Source of the DNA: CAG-791 sp002449595
Lineage (GTDB): Bacteria > Bacillota > Clostridia > Lachnospirales > Lachnospiraceae
Assembly (NCBI GenBank): GCA_946539855.1
Contig: CAMNHV010000001.1
Location: 62,001-126,000, forward strand
Direction of reading: 5' to 3'
DNA length: 64,000 nt
Part shown: piece by piece, positions 8,494 to 15,831 of the stretch
How the letters are laid out: each line of letters starts with the position of its first letter
Position numbering within the stretch: the stretch's first letter is position 1
Position numbers and translations under genes: made by a program
The notes under the pieces: generated by a model
What the model was told of the DNA's origin: nothing
Database searches by the model: none
Seen by the model: the letters and a program-made list of their open reading frames with translations, nothing else

Positions 8494-8742
8494 TCAGTAC
8501 AGCTCCTTCAGGACAAGCACCGTGATCCCCGGATTGTCGCCGGGCATGATCCGCTTCACCTTCGGCTCATACCGATACCAGTCCTGGATCATGGACCGAA
8601 GGCTCGTCCCGCGATGATACCCGTGGATCAGCTGCAAGTGATACGTCGCCGGCCCGGCGGTGGCGATCGCCTTGTCGATCACCCGGATCGCCTCCTCCTG
8701 CGTCATTCCATGCAAATCAATCTTGAGAAAAGGTTCATTCAT
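8494..8742 (-). CDS. Stand-alone Smr-domain protein
   Basis: The 82-residue protein is a small MutS-related (Smr) domain: LKIDLHGMTQEEA near the N-terminus (the LDxHG motif) and IHGYHRGTSLRSM in the middle (the HGxGxG-like motif). Smr domains bind nucleic acid, and many are nickases or RNA endonucleases. This one lacks the MutS2 ATPase part. It is co-directional with its small neighbours, and no partner is evident. Confidence 0.8.
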   Translation of the reverse strand: MNEPFLKIDLHGMTQEEAIRVIDKAIATAGPATYHLQLIHGYHRGTSLRSMIQDWYRYEPKVKRIMPGDNPGITVLVLKELY

Positions 8743-8768
8743 CTCGAATCTTCCTCTTTCCCCCGCTA

Positions 8769-8990
8769 TTATTCTTCTTCCAGCTCAACGATCTCATCCG
8801 CGGTCTCGTTTACGATATCAATGAGATCGTCCATAGTCTCCAGCGCGTCTCCCAGCAGGTCCGAGACATCCTCCTGCTCCTCGCCATAGTCAGTGGAGAT
8901 GTCCACCAAGGCGTGTTTCAGCTGCTCCAGGTAGTCGGAGATTTGGTGGAGTTTTTCTTCGTTTTTGGAAAAGGTGTTTAGCTCGATCAT
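8769..8990 (-). CDS. Small acidic helical protein
   Basis: A 73-residue, strongly acidic protein is predicted to be helical throughout, with heptad-spaced Leu and Ile (HQISDYLEQLKHALVDI, LLGDALETMDDLIDIV). An AAGGAG lies about 11 bases upstream of the start. No family is recognised. It may be an adaptor or a small coiled-coil protein. Confidence 0.5.
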   Translation of the reverse strand: MIELNTFSKNEEKLHQISDYLEQLKHALVDISTDYGEEQEDVSDLLGDALETMDDLIDIVNETADEIVELEEE

Positions 8991-9071
8991 CTTGGTTTGG
9001 GCTCCTTGTCTTTAATGGACTATTTCTAGTAATTTGTCTAACTCTCTATACTGCTTAAGCATTCGTTTTCT

Positions 9072-9260
9072 TTATTCAATATTATCATTCTTATTGAACA
9101 TTTTCCTTGCCAGTAATAGGGCTCCAGCTATACTCATATCGCCTTTTCTCTCAATCGGCGGAAATACATGTCCGCACTTTGGGCATACGAGTCTTCGATC
9201 TTCCAGTAGAACCAGTTCAACATTACAATCGCTGCAAAATGCGCCATAACTTTCAATCAT
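9072..9260 (-). CDS. Small zinc-ribbon protein
   Basis: The 62-residue protein carries two Cys pairs, FCSDC near residue 9 and VCPKCGHVF near residue 29, spaced as a zinc ribbon. The rest is short and basic. AAGGAG lies 6 bases upstream of the ATG. Zinc ribbons of this size often bind nucleic acid or act as protein adaptors; nothing nearby fixes the role. Confidence 0.6.
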   Translation of the reverse strand: MIESYGAFCSDCNVELVLLEDRRLVCPKCGHVFPPIERKGDMSIAGALLLARKMFNKNDNIE

Positions 9261-9302
9261 CGTCTTCTCCTTATTAAATAATCACGATGTCTTTCATTAT
9301 CT

Positions 9303-9348
9303 ATAATAAAAACTCATGGCCTTAAATAGAAGACATAAGGCCATGAGT
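9303..9348 (-). terminator. Terminator of the lipoprotein operon
   Basis: ACTCATGGCCTTA and TAAGGCCATGAGT form a perfect 13-bp stem. On the minus strand the stem is followed by TTTTTATTATAG, so it ends the Mor-like regulator/lipoprotein transcript. Confidence 0.75.
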
Positions 9349-9422
9349 GTCTAAAAAGGCAAGTATCATATTGTTTGCGCCACATTTCAAGAACCTGACT
9401 CCCCCTCACAGTTAATACTAAA

Positions 9423-9468
9423 GGCGGCGATATGAAAGGAGGTGAAAAGGGCCGGCAGACTCGCCGCC
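9423..9468. other. GC-rich inverted repeat around a strong AGGAGGTGA
   Basis: GGCGGCGA and TCGCCGCC pair across a 30-nt loop that contains GAAAGGAGGTGAAAAG, a near-perfect anti-SD complement. A plus-strand ORF of 27 codons (9432-9515) starts inside it. It could be a small RNA or a small gene, but nothing confirms either. Confidence 0.3.
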
Positions 9469-9502
9469 GATCTGTCAGCCCGAGGCCATGTGAAATAATT
9501 GG

Positions 9503-10321
9503 TTACCAGCTTTGAGCTGACACTTCTATTGTGTCGTGTTCCGGAATATCTCCATACGTACTGATGGAAAAGGCCTGCGTTCCTTCCGGTGTGAGGTCAC
9601 TCACAAACGTGTTAAACGCCTTCACTACAGTCCCCTCATTTTTGAGGACAGCAGTTATATTAACTGTTCCAACCTCTTCAGAGAAATGATTCGTGATCTT
9701 TCCAGTGATCTCAGTACTGTATGCAGTAGCCTGCTCTGATACACCCGTGATCTCGAAGTCCGTGCTCCTCGGGATATTGAAGTTCTGCGCAGCAATCATT
9801 TTAGAACTTGAGACGTTAAAGCTGATCTGGGTTTCATCATTGATCTGCCCGGCAGGAACCGAGATCTGGCTGGTCAGAGCGATACTATCCTCCGGCATAC
9901 AGCTCATGCCGACCTGGTCGCCAGTTGCGAGCACTGTCCCGTCTGGGTTTTCAACAATAATCTGGACCTTCGGGAATGATGCTGCAGTATTCTTGTTCGG
10001 GTTATAGATCTTCGCATAGTAACGGATATATGCAGTATCTGTAGACAGCGATGTCTCAACGAGATCAATACCTGTCTCGAGGATCTGAAGCGGTTCCGCC
10101 TTGGATTCTTCAGTTTTCGGAAGGCTGACCGTGACTGTTCCCGAATTAGCCGGAGCCGGCGCTTCTTCCGTCTCTTCTATGGGAGCTGTCTCAACTGCGG
10201 TGGCTTCTGCGGCCGGCTGCTCTTGAGGTGCCGCAGTCTCAGTTTTTCCGCCGCAGCCGCTTAAAGCGGCTGCCGCGATCGTCGTTGCAATGATAAGTGC
10301 CAATGCATTTTTCAATCTCAT
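9503..10321 (-). CDS. Secreted lipoprotein with repeated beta domains
   Basis: The 272-residue protein has a lipoprotein signal peptide with lipobox LSGC (C23), followed by a Glu/Ala/Pro/Thr linker (about 25-65). Two beta-sandwich-like modules of the kind that measure or shield extracytoplasmic ligands follow (AYIRYYAKIYNPNK..., then TEITGKITNHFSEEVG...). The second resembles FxLYD-type repeats found in Gram-positive lipoproteins. It should be tethered to the outer face of the membrane. Its start overlaps the stop of the Mor-like regulator by 4 bases (ATGA), so the two are translationally coupled. Confidence 0.7.
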   Translation of the reverse strand: MRLKNALALIIATTIAAAALSGCGGKTETAAPQEQPAAEATAVETAPIEETEEAPAPANSGTVTVSLPKTEESKAEPLQILETGIDLVETSLSTDTAYIRYYAKIYNPNKNTAASFPKVQIIVENPDGTVLATGDQVGMSCMPEDSIALTSQISVPAGQINDETQISFNVSSSKMIAAQNFNIPRSTDFEITGVSEQATAYSTEITGKITNHFSEEVGTVNITAVLKNEGTVVKAFNTFVSDLTPEGTQAFSISTYGDIPEHDTIEVSAQSW

Positions 10322-10587
10322 TTCGATCCTCCCTGGTTCTTTAACTCTTGCAGAATCTGGCGTACTCTCCGCTCTGAAAGCCCAACAATACGGGCGATTT
10401 CAGAAGGTTTCTTCTTTCCTGCGTTGTCTGCAATGAACCTACGAATATAGTCTCTGGAGTAGAGCTGCATAGGGAACGTAACAGTCATACCGGCGTAGTT
10501 TTTCCAGATCTTCCGGACTGCGGTGTCACCGATCAGTTCCGCCAAGCCACGGTATACTTCGCTGTACTGTTCCGGATCTGCACTCAT
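10318..10587 (-). CDS. Mor-like transcriptional activator
   Basis: The protein matches the Mor/CD3324-type activators: a helical dimerisation part (YRGLAELIGDTAVRKIWKNY), the strand AGMTVTFPMQL, and a C-terminal helix-turn-helix (PSEIARIVGLSERRVRQIL). It is expected to bind DNA and activate transcription. ATG 10587 is preferred because AAGGAGGTGA lies just upstream; an alternative in-frame ATG at 10668 has no ribosome site and would add 27 residues. The gene is coupled to the downstream lipoprotein gene, so it may control an envelope function rather than a phage. Confidence 0.7.
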   Translation of the reverse strand: MSADPEQYSEVYRGLAELIGDTAVRKIWKNYAGMTVTFPMQLYSRDYIRRFIADNAGKKKPSEIARIVGLSERRVRQILQELKNQGGSK

Positions 10588-10720
10588 GCTCCATTCGTCA
10601 CCTCCTTGAATCAATTCTAGAGATTCGCATTTGTAATTATCCTCTGTGGTTTTCGCTGTAGTTTTCATATGAAATTTGCACTGCTAATTTCCGGGCAGTG
10701 TCTCCTCCTTTCACTACAGC

Positions 10721-10740
10721 GCGTGAAATTTTTGCGATTT
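10721..10740 (-). promoter_or_regulatory. Shared motif upstream of the Mor-like gene
   Basis: GCGTGAAATTTTTGCGATTT matches two further copies at 12328-12347 and 12379-12399, upstream of the 105-residue gene. The recurrence before two unrelated minus-strand genes suggests a common regulator site. Confidence 0.35.
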
Positions 10741-10746
10741 GCATAA

Positions 10747-10784
10747 GACTCTCCGGGTTGCAAATGCCGGAGGGTCATTTTTTT
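10747..10784 (+). terminator. Terminator-like hairpin on the plus strand
   Basis: GACTCTCCGG and CCGGAGGGTC (one mismatch) are followed by ATTTTTTT. The form is that of a plus-strand Rho-independent terminator, but no plus-strand gene precedes it. It could end a short unannotated transcript or act as an attenuator. Confidence 0.55.
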
Positions 10785-10987
10785 ATTCTTAGTTGTAATA
10801 CTAGCGGGCCTTATCCTAATGCTCTGCAATGGCTGTTTTGTTATTAGTGCTTGTACCCTTTCTGCGCCAAAACTATAATAAAGAGCAGGGTGCATGAGCA
10901 CTGGAGTCTTTCGTACAGCAGTATCTGTTCATGCATTAAACAGACAGCCCTAAGGCTAAAATGGAATACTGAGCGAGGAATTTTGTG

Positions 10988-11071
10988 ATGGGAAAAGGAC
11001 TTACGATTCTAATCGGCGTATTAATTGTAATTGTTGGCATCCTTGTCATTGTCAATGGAATGTTCTTCTAA
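10988..11071 (+). CDS. Tiny single-span membrane protein (27 aa)
   Basis: An ORF of 27 codons starts MGKGLTILIGVLIVIVGILV and ends in NGMFF. All but the ends form one transmembrane helix. A GAGCGAGG lies about 10 bases upstream of the ATG. It lies 64 bases before the DUF4230-like gene on the same strand and is probably co-transcribed. It is below most gene-finder cut-offs. Its function is unknown; tiny membrane proteins often modulate larger membrane partners. Confidence 0.5.
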   Translation: MGKGLTILIGVLIVIVGILVIVNGMFF

Positions 11072-11135
11072 ATTTCCATTACTTAGGATCACTGGTGTAA
11101 TTTGTTTTTATCTTTGGCGGCTTTAAGCTGCCCGG

Positions 11136-11960
11136 ATGGGGTTCTGTATGCGCAACGGCTCGAATAAAGCTTTAGTTATTGTTCTGGCACTTGCAATGTT
11201 TATTTGCGGTAATTCTATAAACCTGGATATTGCCTCAATGGTAGGATTGCGTCCAAAAGCACCTGTCCAAGAACCTTTGCCTGAAACGGAACCGCATACT
11301 GCTGAGCAGGTCGTTGAAGTAGAGACAACTGTGCCATTCGATGAAGAAGGGAATGGCATCGTTGAAGTTGAACAGCAAAAAGTCCCTTACTTCGTTGAGG
11401 TGGATTTCACCCCTGTTCTTTTGCATGAAGCGCAACTCGAAAAGAAACTAATCATCATGACGCAGAGGGCAACTGCCTCTGAAACCGCAGTTAAGGCCGG
11501 GTTATTCAGCCTTCCTGTTTTCAAGCAGACAAAAGCCCTCATCTTCCATGGCGAAGGTACTTATTTTGTAGATCTGTCTTCTCTGTCGAGTAATGATTTT
11601 GTTGTCGACAACGACAAGCGGACCATTACAATTTCCATTCCCAAACCGGAATTATCCGTCAAGCTTCTCCCGGAAGAGACAGAGTTTTTCGACTCAGCTA
11701 ACGGGTCACTTCGCTTTGGCGAAATGGAATTAACTCCAGAAACAATGACAACCTTGGAAACACAAGGGATTGCCCGCATTAAAGAAACTTTGGAATCAGA
11801 CGATGACTCGTGGGAAACTGCAGAAAAATTTGCAAAGTTATCCGTAAAGGAAATATACGAGCCATTGGTGACCGCACAAGTTGAGGCAGCAGTAAAGGAT
11901 GCTGATGACGAATACGCAATCCCCGCATACTACAAAATCTCTGTAGAAATCAAAGAGTAA
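11136..11960 (+). CDS. DUF4230-like membrane-anchored protein
   Basis: The 274-residue protein has one N-terminal membrane segment (about residues 12-35, ALVIVLALAMFICG), a Glu/Pro/Thr linker and a mixed alpha/beta domain. The domain resembles DUF4230: an N-terminal strand region around QRATASETAVKAG, YFVDLSSLSSNDFVV, and a C-terminal helix EIYEPLVTAQVEAAV. It is probably anchored with the domain outside. It pairs with the tiny membrane protein upstream. The start could be ATG 11136 or ATG 11148; neither has a strong ribosome site. Confidence 0.6.
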   Translation: MGFCMRNGSNKALVIVLALAMFICGNSINLDIASMVGLRPKAPVQEPLPETEPHTAEQVVEVETTVPFDEEGNGIVEVEQQKVPYFVEVDFTPVLLHEAQLEKKLIIMTQRATASETAVKAGLFSLPVFKQTKALIFHGEGTYFVDLSSLSSNDFVVDNDKRTITISIPKPELSVKLLPEETEFFDSANGSLRFGEMELTPETMTTLETQGIARIKETLESDDDSWETAEKFAKLSVKEIYEPLVTAQVEAAVKDADDEYAIPAYYKISVEIKE

Positions 11961-12278
11961 CTATTCCCGAATAATATTGCATATCTTCGTCCCAAACCAC
12001 CTATGGAAGGATATGTAATACGCCGGATTCTTTTCCGTCGCCATATACCACTTGGCAAAATCTTCAATGTCTTTTTTCCGCCCTCCGACGATTCCATATA
12101 CCGAAGCCTTTCGGAATGAATAATAGCCCTTTAGAAACCGTATTCCCCTCTTTGAAAGTTCTCGTTCCGTCTCCGCCTTTTTGAATGGGTCCTTTACCTC
12201 AACCTGTAATCCGATCCTTGCATAATTGATGTTATTAATGACGTCTTTATCCCACTGCTTGATTTCGTTCCAATTCAT
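11961..12278 (-). CDS. Hypothetical protein, 105 aa
   Basis: No family is recognised. The 105-residue basic protein begins MNWNEIKQWDKDVINNINYA and contains many aromatic residues in its second half (GYYSFRKASVYGIV, KWYMATEKNPAYYISF). AAGGAGG lies 7 bases before the ATG, so it is likely translated. It converges with the DUF4230-like gene, with the stop codons abutting. Two copies of the shared TTTTTGCGAT-type motif lie upstream. Confidence 0.55.
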   Translation of the reverse strand: MNWNEIKQWDKDVINNINYARIGLQVEVKDPFKKAETERELSKRGIRFLKGYYSFRKASVYGIVGGRKKDIEDFAKWYMATEKNPAYYISFHRWFGTKICNIIRE

Positions 12279-12327
12279 GACCTTTTCCTCCTTAGTTTGA
12301 GTTCGCAGTTTCCTCTTTCATATGAGA

Positions 12328-12399
12328 GCATGTATTTTTCGCGATAAAGGCTGCATCTGCACTGGCTCTCCCCACATACGCATGTAATTTTTGCGATTT
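12328..12399 (-). promoter_or_regulatory. Two copies of a shared upstream motif
   Basis: GAGCATGTATTTTTCGCGATAAA (12326-12348) and CGCATGTAATTTTTGCGATTT-type sequence (12379-12399) repeat 51 bases apart ahead of the 105-residue gene, and match a site ahead of the Mor-like gene. They are possible operators. Confidence 0.35.
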
Positions 12400-12438
12400 A
12401 CTATTTGGAACATATTCCGGTAGATAATCTCTCATACT

Positions 12439-12470
12439 AAAACAGCCACCCTTGAACAAATCAGGGTGGC
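12439..12470 (-). terminator. Terminator of the 12521-13558 gene
   Basis: GCCACCCTTGA and TCAGGGTGGC form the stem. On the minus strand it is followed by TGTTTTAG. Confidence 0.7.
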
Positions 12471-12520
12471 CGCCTTATCTTCTAATCCTCTTTTAGGACT
12501 CAGCATTGTATTGGAATCAT

Positions 12521-13558
12521 TTAAAACCAAATCTCATATTCAAACGATCTTCTGGCTTCATCCAGAGCTTCACTTATTACCTTTGTGTTTCCAGAACATT
12601 TCATAGCAGAAAGGACTCCATCTATCTTAATGGCATCCATTTCTTTGATTCCCACTGAGTTGCTGCAATGAAGAGTATACTTCTGGTGAGTAATAGGGTT
12701 CTTTGCCATTCGTAGTTCTACCAGGCTCTGAATACTCGGATCATTCTGAAAGTATTTCAGTTCCGGCATTTCCGGTTCGTGACCTTCACAGTACATTTCG
12801 GCAGCTACAGCGTATGAGGAACTCTGCTCGTTCTGCCTGCTGCTGTCTGCAGAGACGCTTCCCTCTTGCTTATCAGGGAGCTTTAGCGTTGCTCCAACCT
12901 TAATCCTTCTATCCGTTATAGATTTGCTTTCTTCCCTGTATGCTACCTTGAAATGCGTGGCTCCCAGACTCTGAGCGATCCGCTGAAGCTCGGCAACTCT
13001 CACCTGCTTCAGGTGATCAAAGTACTCGTTCATTTCGATGTAATGATTCCTGTCAACGGGATCAACGTAGTACACTTCTCCGTCCATATTCGGGTAAAAC
13101 GTCAGTCCATAGGAATCAACATAGTCACGATATATATTTACAACTGTGACATCCTTATATACTGACCTGTGGCCGATCGATCCTCTGCACAGCTCGCTTT
13201 CCGAATGGCGCTTGTCCATGCTCGTAACACGAATCAGCTTTGACAGGAAAAATCCCGGATTACTGAGCTCTTCATCAAATATAGGATCAAGCTCTCTTAG
13301 TTCTCTCTCTGCTCTATTCTGAGAGATTCGTTCAGCCATCTGCTTCCTGCTGGCGTTGGCGGTTTCCTTGATCGAAGCGACAGCATTCTCAGCTGCAGCT
13401 CCCACATTTGACGCAATGGCAACCGCGTCATTGATATCGAGCTTTCCATTATCATCCTGATCGATTCTCTTTACCGCTTCTTTTTTGGCCTGTTCTATCG
13501 CATTCAGAAAGCCCTTTTTAGCAGTATTCAACTTGTTCCTTCCAGATTCCTTATCCAT
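12521..13558 (-). CDS. Hypothetical protein with an EF-hand/dockerin-like loop
   Basis: No full-length family is recognised for this 345-residue soluble protein. Residues 32-46 (DQDDNGKLDINDAVA) form a calcium-loop pattern D-x-D-x-N-G-x-x-D of EF-hand/dockerin type. Next comes an Ala-rich helical stretch with Glu/Arg repeats, then an alpha/beta region containing YVDPVDRNHY, LGATHFKVAYREES and a C-terminal YEIWF. There is no signal peptide. It is flanked by its own terminator and stands alone. Confidence 0.55.
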   Translation of the reverse strand: MDKESGRNKLNTAKKGFLNAIEQAKKEAVKRIDQDDNGKLDINDAVAIASNVGAAAENAVASIKETANASRKQMAERISQNRAERELRELDPIFDEELSNPGFFLSKLIRVTSMDKRHSESELCRGSIGHRSVYKDVTVVNIYRDYVDSYGLTFYPNMDGEVYYVDPVDRNHYIEMNEYFDHLKQVRVAELQRIAQSLGATHFKVAYREESKSITDRRIKVGATLKLPDKQEGSVSADSSRQNEQSSSYAVAAEMYCEGHEPEMPELKYFQNDPSIQSLVELRMAKNPITHQKYTLHCSNSVGIKEMDAIKIDGVLSAMKCSGNTKVISEALDEARRSFEYEIWF

Positions 13559-13990
13559 TGTTTCCCCTTTTGCAGTTGCTATCTGCTCGTTGACGCACTC
13601 TACAGAAAAAAGATCTTAGCTTCTACGTCTATCAATTAAATCTTTCGAGATCTGTAAATGTGTTCCTCTGCTTCGCAGAATTGCCCAAGTCTCTCACCTT
13701 CAATCGATGATTATCCTAGTGTGCTCCATATAAATCGACCTTTCAAAACTGACGAACTGTATAAGATAAATTATACTAGGGCGGCTAACCTGCTGCCATA
13801 TATTATTGGTTGTCTGACGGTCCGAATTATCAGTAATAAAGCGGGATTGCGGGTACTTACGGTTGCCTTTCTGTGACTTCTCTTACCTGATCACGGCAGC
13901 AATCATAGCTGATGATTGTTGAATGTATCCACTGAGTAGATGTACAATTGCAGAAATCTTTAACAGATAAACTGTCAAAAGGAGTCTTAC
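13559..13990. other. Gene-free stretch before the defence island
   Basis: No convincing gene is seen. One open frame of 72 codons on the plus strand lacks a ribosome site and looks random. A small hairpin, CAATCAT-AGCTG-ATGATTG, lies at 13900-13918. The sequence is AT-rich and may hold the promoter of the next gene. Confidence 0.35.
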
Positions 13991-14617
13991 ATGTACTCAG
14001 GTAAAGAAAAGCTGATTAATGACGGGAAAGATCTTCCCTATTCAATGCTGAATTTCTGGCAGACATCTTTATCTGTGATCCTGCTGAATATGACTCGTGG
14101 CTCATTCGCCGAATTCCTGGTCAATTGTGTTCTTGATTATAACGGATTCAAAACAATGGACAGGACAAAGACGGGCATAGAGCCTTATGACATTGAAGGT
14201 CCTGTCATTCCTTCCCTGTGTCGGCCATGTCGTATTGAGGTCAAATCTGCCGCCAGCGTGCAGTACACTACTAAAGATGAGGATGAACCAATCTCTTTGC
14301 CCCCTAGCAAATTACAGTTCAGCATCCGCCGGGCACTTGACTGGTCTGATAAGGCCGCCGGGCCAAAGCACAACAATGATCTTTATATTTTCTGTCACTA
14401 CAAAGCCACCCGCAAAAGTGACAATATGCTCGATTTGCAGTATTGGGACTTTTATGTCTATCCCACTTACCTGATTGAAGAAAGTCCTTCATTATCAAAG
14501 CAGAAGACCATCTCACTAAGGCGCCTGCAAATGCTGAATGTCAAAAAGCAGACTTTTGACACGCTATATGGTGAGATCATGCGGACTATAAAAGACATCT
14601 CGAACCATTATTGTTGA
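13991..14617 (+). CDS. PD-(D/E)XK restriction-endonuclease-like protein
   Basis: The 208-residue protein has the order of motifs of a PD-(D/E)XK nuclease: RGSFAEFLVNCVL (helix with Glu, about residues 36-48), EPYDIEG (Asp near 66) and RIEVKSAASVQ (E-x-K near 82-84), followed by a beta strand LYIFCHYKA. No methyltransferase is adjacent on this strand, so it may be a solitary restriction-like nuclease or the remains of a system. AAAGGAG lies 8 bases before the ATG. It marks the left edge of the defence island. Confidence 0.65.
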   Translation: MYSGKEKLINDGKDLPYSMLNFWQTSLSVILLNMTRGSFAEFLVNCVLDYNGFKTMDRTKTGIEPYDIEGPVIPSLCRPCRIEVKSAASVQYTTKDEDEPISLPPSKLQFSIRRALDWSDKAAGPKHNNDLYIFCHYKATRKSDNMLDLQYWDFYVYPTYLIEESPSLSKQKTISLRRLQMLNVKKQTFDTLYGEIMRTIKDISNHYC

Positions 14618-14699
14618 AAGCACATTTTTGTCCATCACGTTTCTTTGATACTACTTATTGTCGAAAAGTACGTTCACGATGTGTAATGGCAGCGTTAAA

Positions 14700-14724
14700 A
14701 GAGCACTGAGGATCTCCGTGCTCT
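14700..14724 (-). terminator. Terminator after the AAA ATPase remnant
   Basis: AGAGCAC and GTGCTCT pair across an 11-nt loop. On the minus strand the stem is followed by TTTTAACG. Confidence 0.6.
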
Positions 14725-14729
14725 AATTT

Positions 14730-14990
14730 CTAGGCATTCACACCACTCCAGTCTATGATTCTTCTCAGATACGGATCCGCCCCATACTTCCCTTCAAGGT
14801 ACTGCTTATCATATTTGGCATCCTTGCGAACGACCTCGCCATTGCCGGTTTTGGACTCCACCAAAGAGTAGAGCTTCGAATTCTGATTGTTCCCTTTGGC
14901 AACGAACCAGATCTCATCCCACCTGAACACCTCATTATTCATCGTTGAAAGATCGTGCGATGTGAAGATCAGCTGCGCACCGTGCCGGTT
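14730..14990 (-). pseudogene. C-terminal remnant of an AAA15/OLD-like ATPase
   Basis: Reading the minus strand from the breakpoint gives N-R-H-G-A-Q-L-I-F-T-S-H-D-L-S-T-M, the Walker-B-distal and H-loop region of AAA15-type SMC-like ATPases. The usual C-terminal tail follows (RWDEIWFVAKG, and a terminal DPYLRRIIDW). Everything upstream is missing at this position. If the neighbouring segment is turned round, a few more family residues (H-E-N-K-E-P before N-R-H-G) join in frame. Further upstream there are still a stop and a frameshift, so the gene is dead in either orientation. Confidence 0.75.
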
Positions 14991-15626
14991 GCTGAGCGCA
15001 AGAAGCTAGGCGTTTTGAAGCCTGGTGAAGCAGCATCTACACCCGCCTTTAATCTTGACGCAAAGTATATTATTCATACTGTGGGCCCGTCATGGATTGA
15101 TGGAAAACATGACGAGAGGGAGATCCTTCATTTGTGCTATAGGAAGTCCTTGAATTTGGCGGCTGAATTGGAATGTAAAAGTATTGCATTTCCGCTGATT
15201 GCAACAGGTGTATATGGCTTCCCCAAAGATGAAGCTCTTCAGATAGCTTTGGCTGAAATCAATAAGTTCCTTCTGTCACATGATATGAAGGTTATCCTTG
15301 TCATGAATGATGAACTGTGGAATCTTATGCCAATGGACTCATCCCTGAATTCTTCGAAGAGTGACCAGCTGCCAAAGTGGGATCCATTCTTTGGGAGATT
15401 CTCTGATAATCAGTATCTTCTATATCAAATGATTCAGGAAAAGCCAGGAATCTATAAGCTGTATAAAGACTGTTGGCGAGATAACCTCCATTCTATCTGG
15501 GCGGGACAGGAGTTGTATCGGCCGAGAAATACGAAGGAAGAGTTCCAGGCGATATTACAGAAGAACATGCAGCCGGTTTATGATTCTGCGAGGCGGCAGG
15601 GGTATGAAATTTGGCAGAATGGATAG
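14991..15626 (+). pseudogene. Macro-domain gene, inverted C-terminal part
   Basis: From AERKKLGVLKPGEAA onward this strand encodes the second part of a macro (ADP-ribose-binding) domain: YIIHTVGPSWIDG, FPLIATGVYGFPKDEAL and the terminal strand of the fold. About 95 further residues of unrecognised C-terminal extension follow (PKWDPFFGRFSDNQ..., ending YEIWQNG). The open frame extends upstream only by running antisense through the ATPase remnant. The matching N-terminal part lies on the opposite strand at 15681-15818, so this half is not expressed as a macro protein now. Confidence 0.8.
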
Positions 15627-15680
15627 CATCACTCTTTATAAACAGATTTGAGATAGAATGTCCATGAGAACAAGGAGCCC

Positions 15681-15818
15681 AAGAAGCTGATCCTTACCGG
15701 CAGCTTGATATATTGCGCTGTCCGTGCCACTTCCAACTGTAACATGCGGATTAGCAGTGTTCACGATCGCATCCGCTTTTACTTTTGTTATATCATTCCT
15801 GATGATTTGGAATGGCAT
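15681..15818 (-). pseudogene. Macro-domain gene, N-terminal part
   Basis: With AGGAGGTGA before the ATG, this encodes the first 46 residues of a macro domain: MPFQIIRNDITKVKADAIV, then NTAN and the G-x-G-x-D loop (VGSGTDSAIYQAAG) that binds ADP-ribose. After K-D-Q-L-L the frame departs from the family (GLLVLMDILSQICL, then stop). Its continuation, A-E-R-K-K, lies inverted at 14991. The start is 13 bases after the stop of the 244-residue gene, so the intact gene would have been second in that operon. Confidence 0.8.
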
Positions 15819-15831
15819 CAGCGATCACCTC

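Noticed and set aside
9432..9515. 27-codon ORF within the GGCGGCGA inverted repeat
   Set aside because: The strong AGGAGGTGA lies inside the ORF, not before its ATG, and the end overlaps the lipoprotein gene on the other strand.
13658..13876. Possible 72-codon gene
   Set aside because: It has no ribosome site, a random-looking composition and no neighbours to pair with.
14955..15626. Intact macro-domain protein starting at 14955
   Set aside because: The first dozen codons are antisense to the ATPase remnant, and the ADP-ribose-binding N-terminus lies on the opposite strand.
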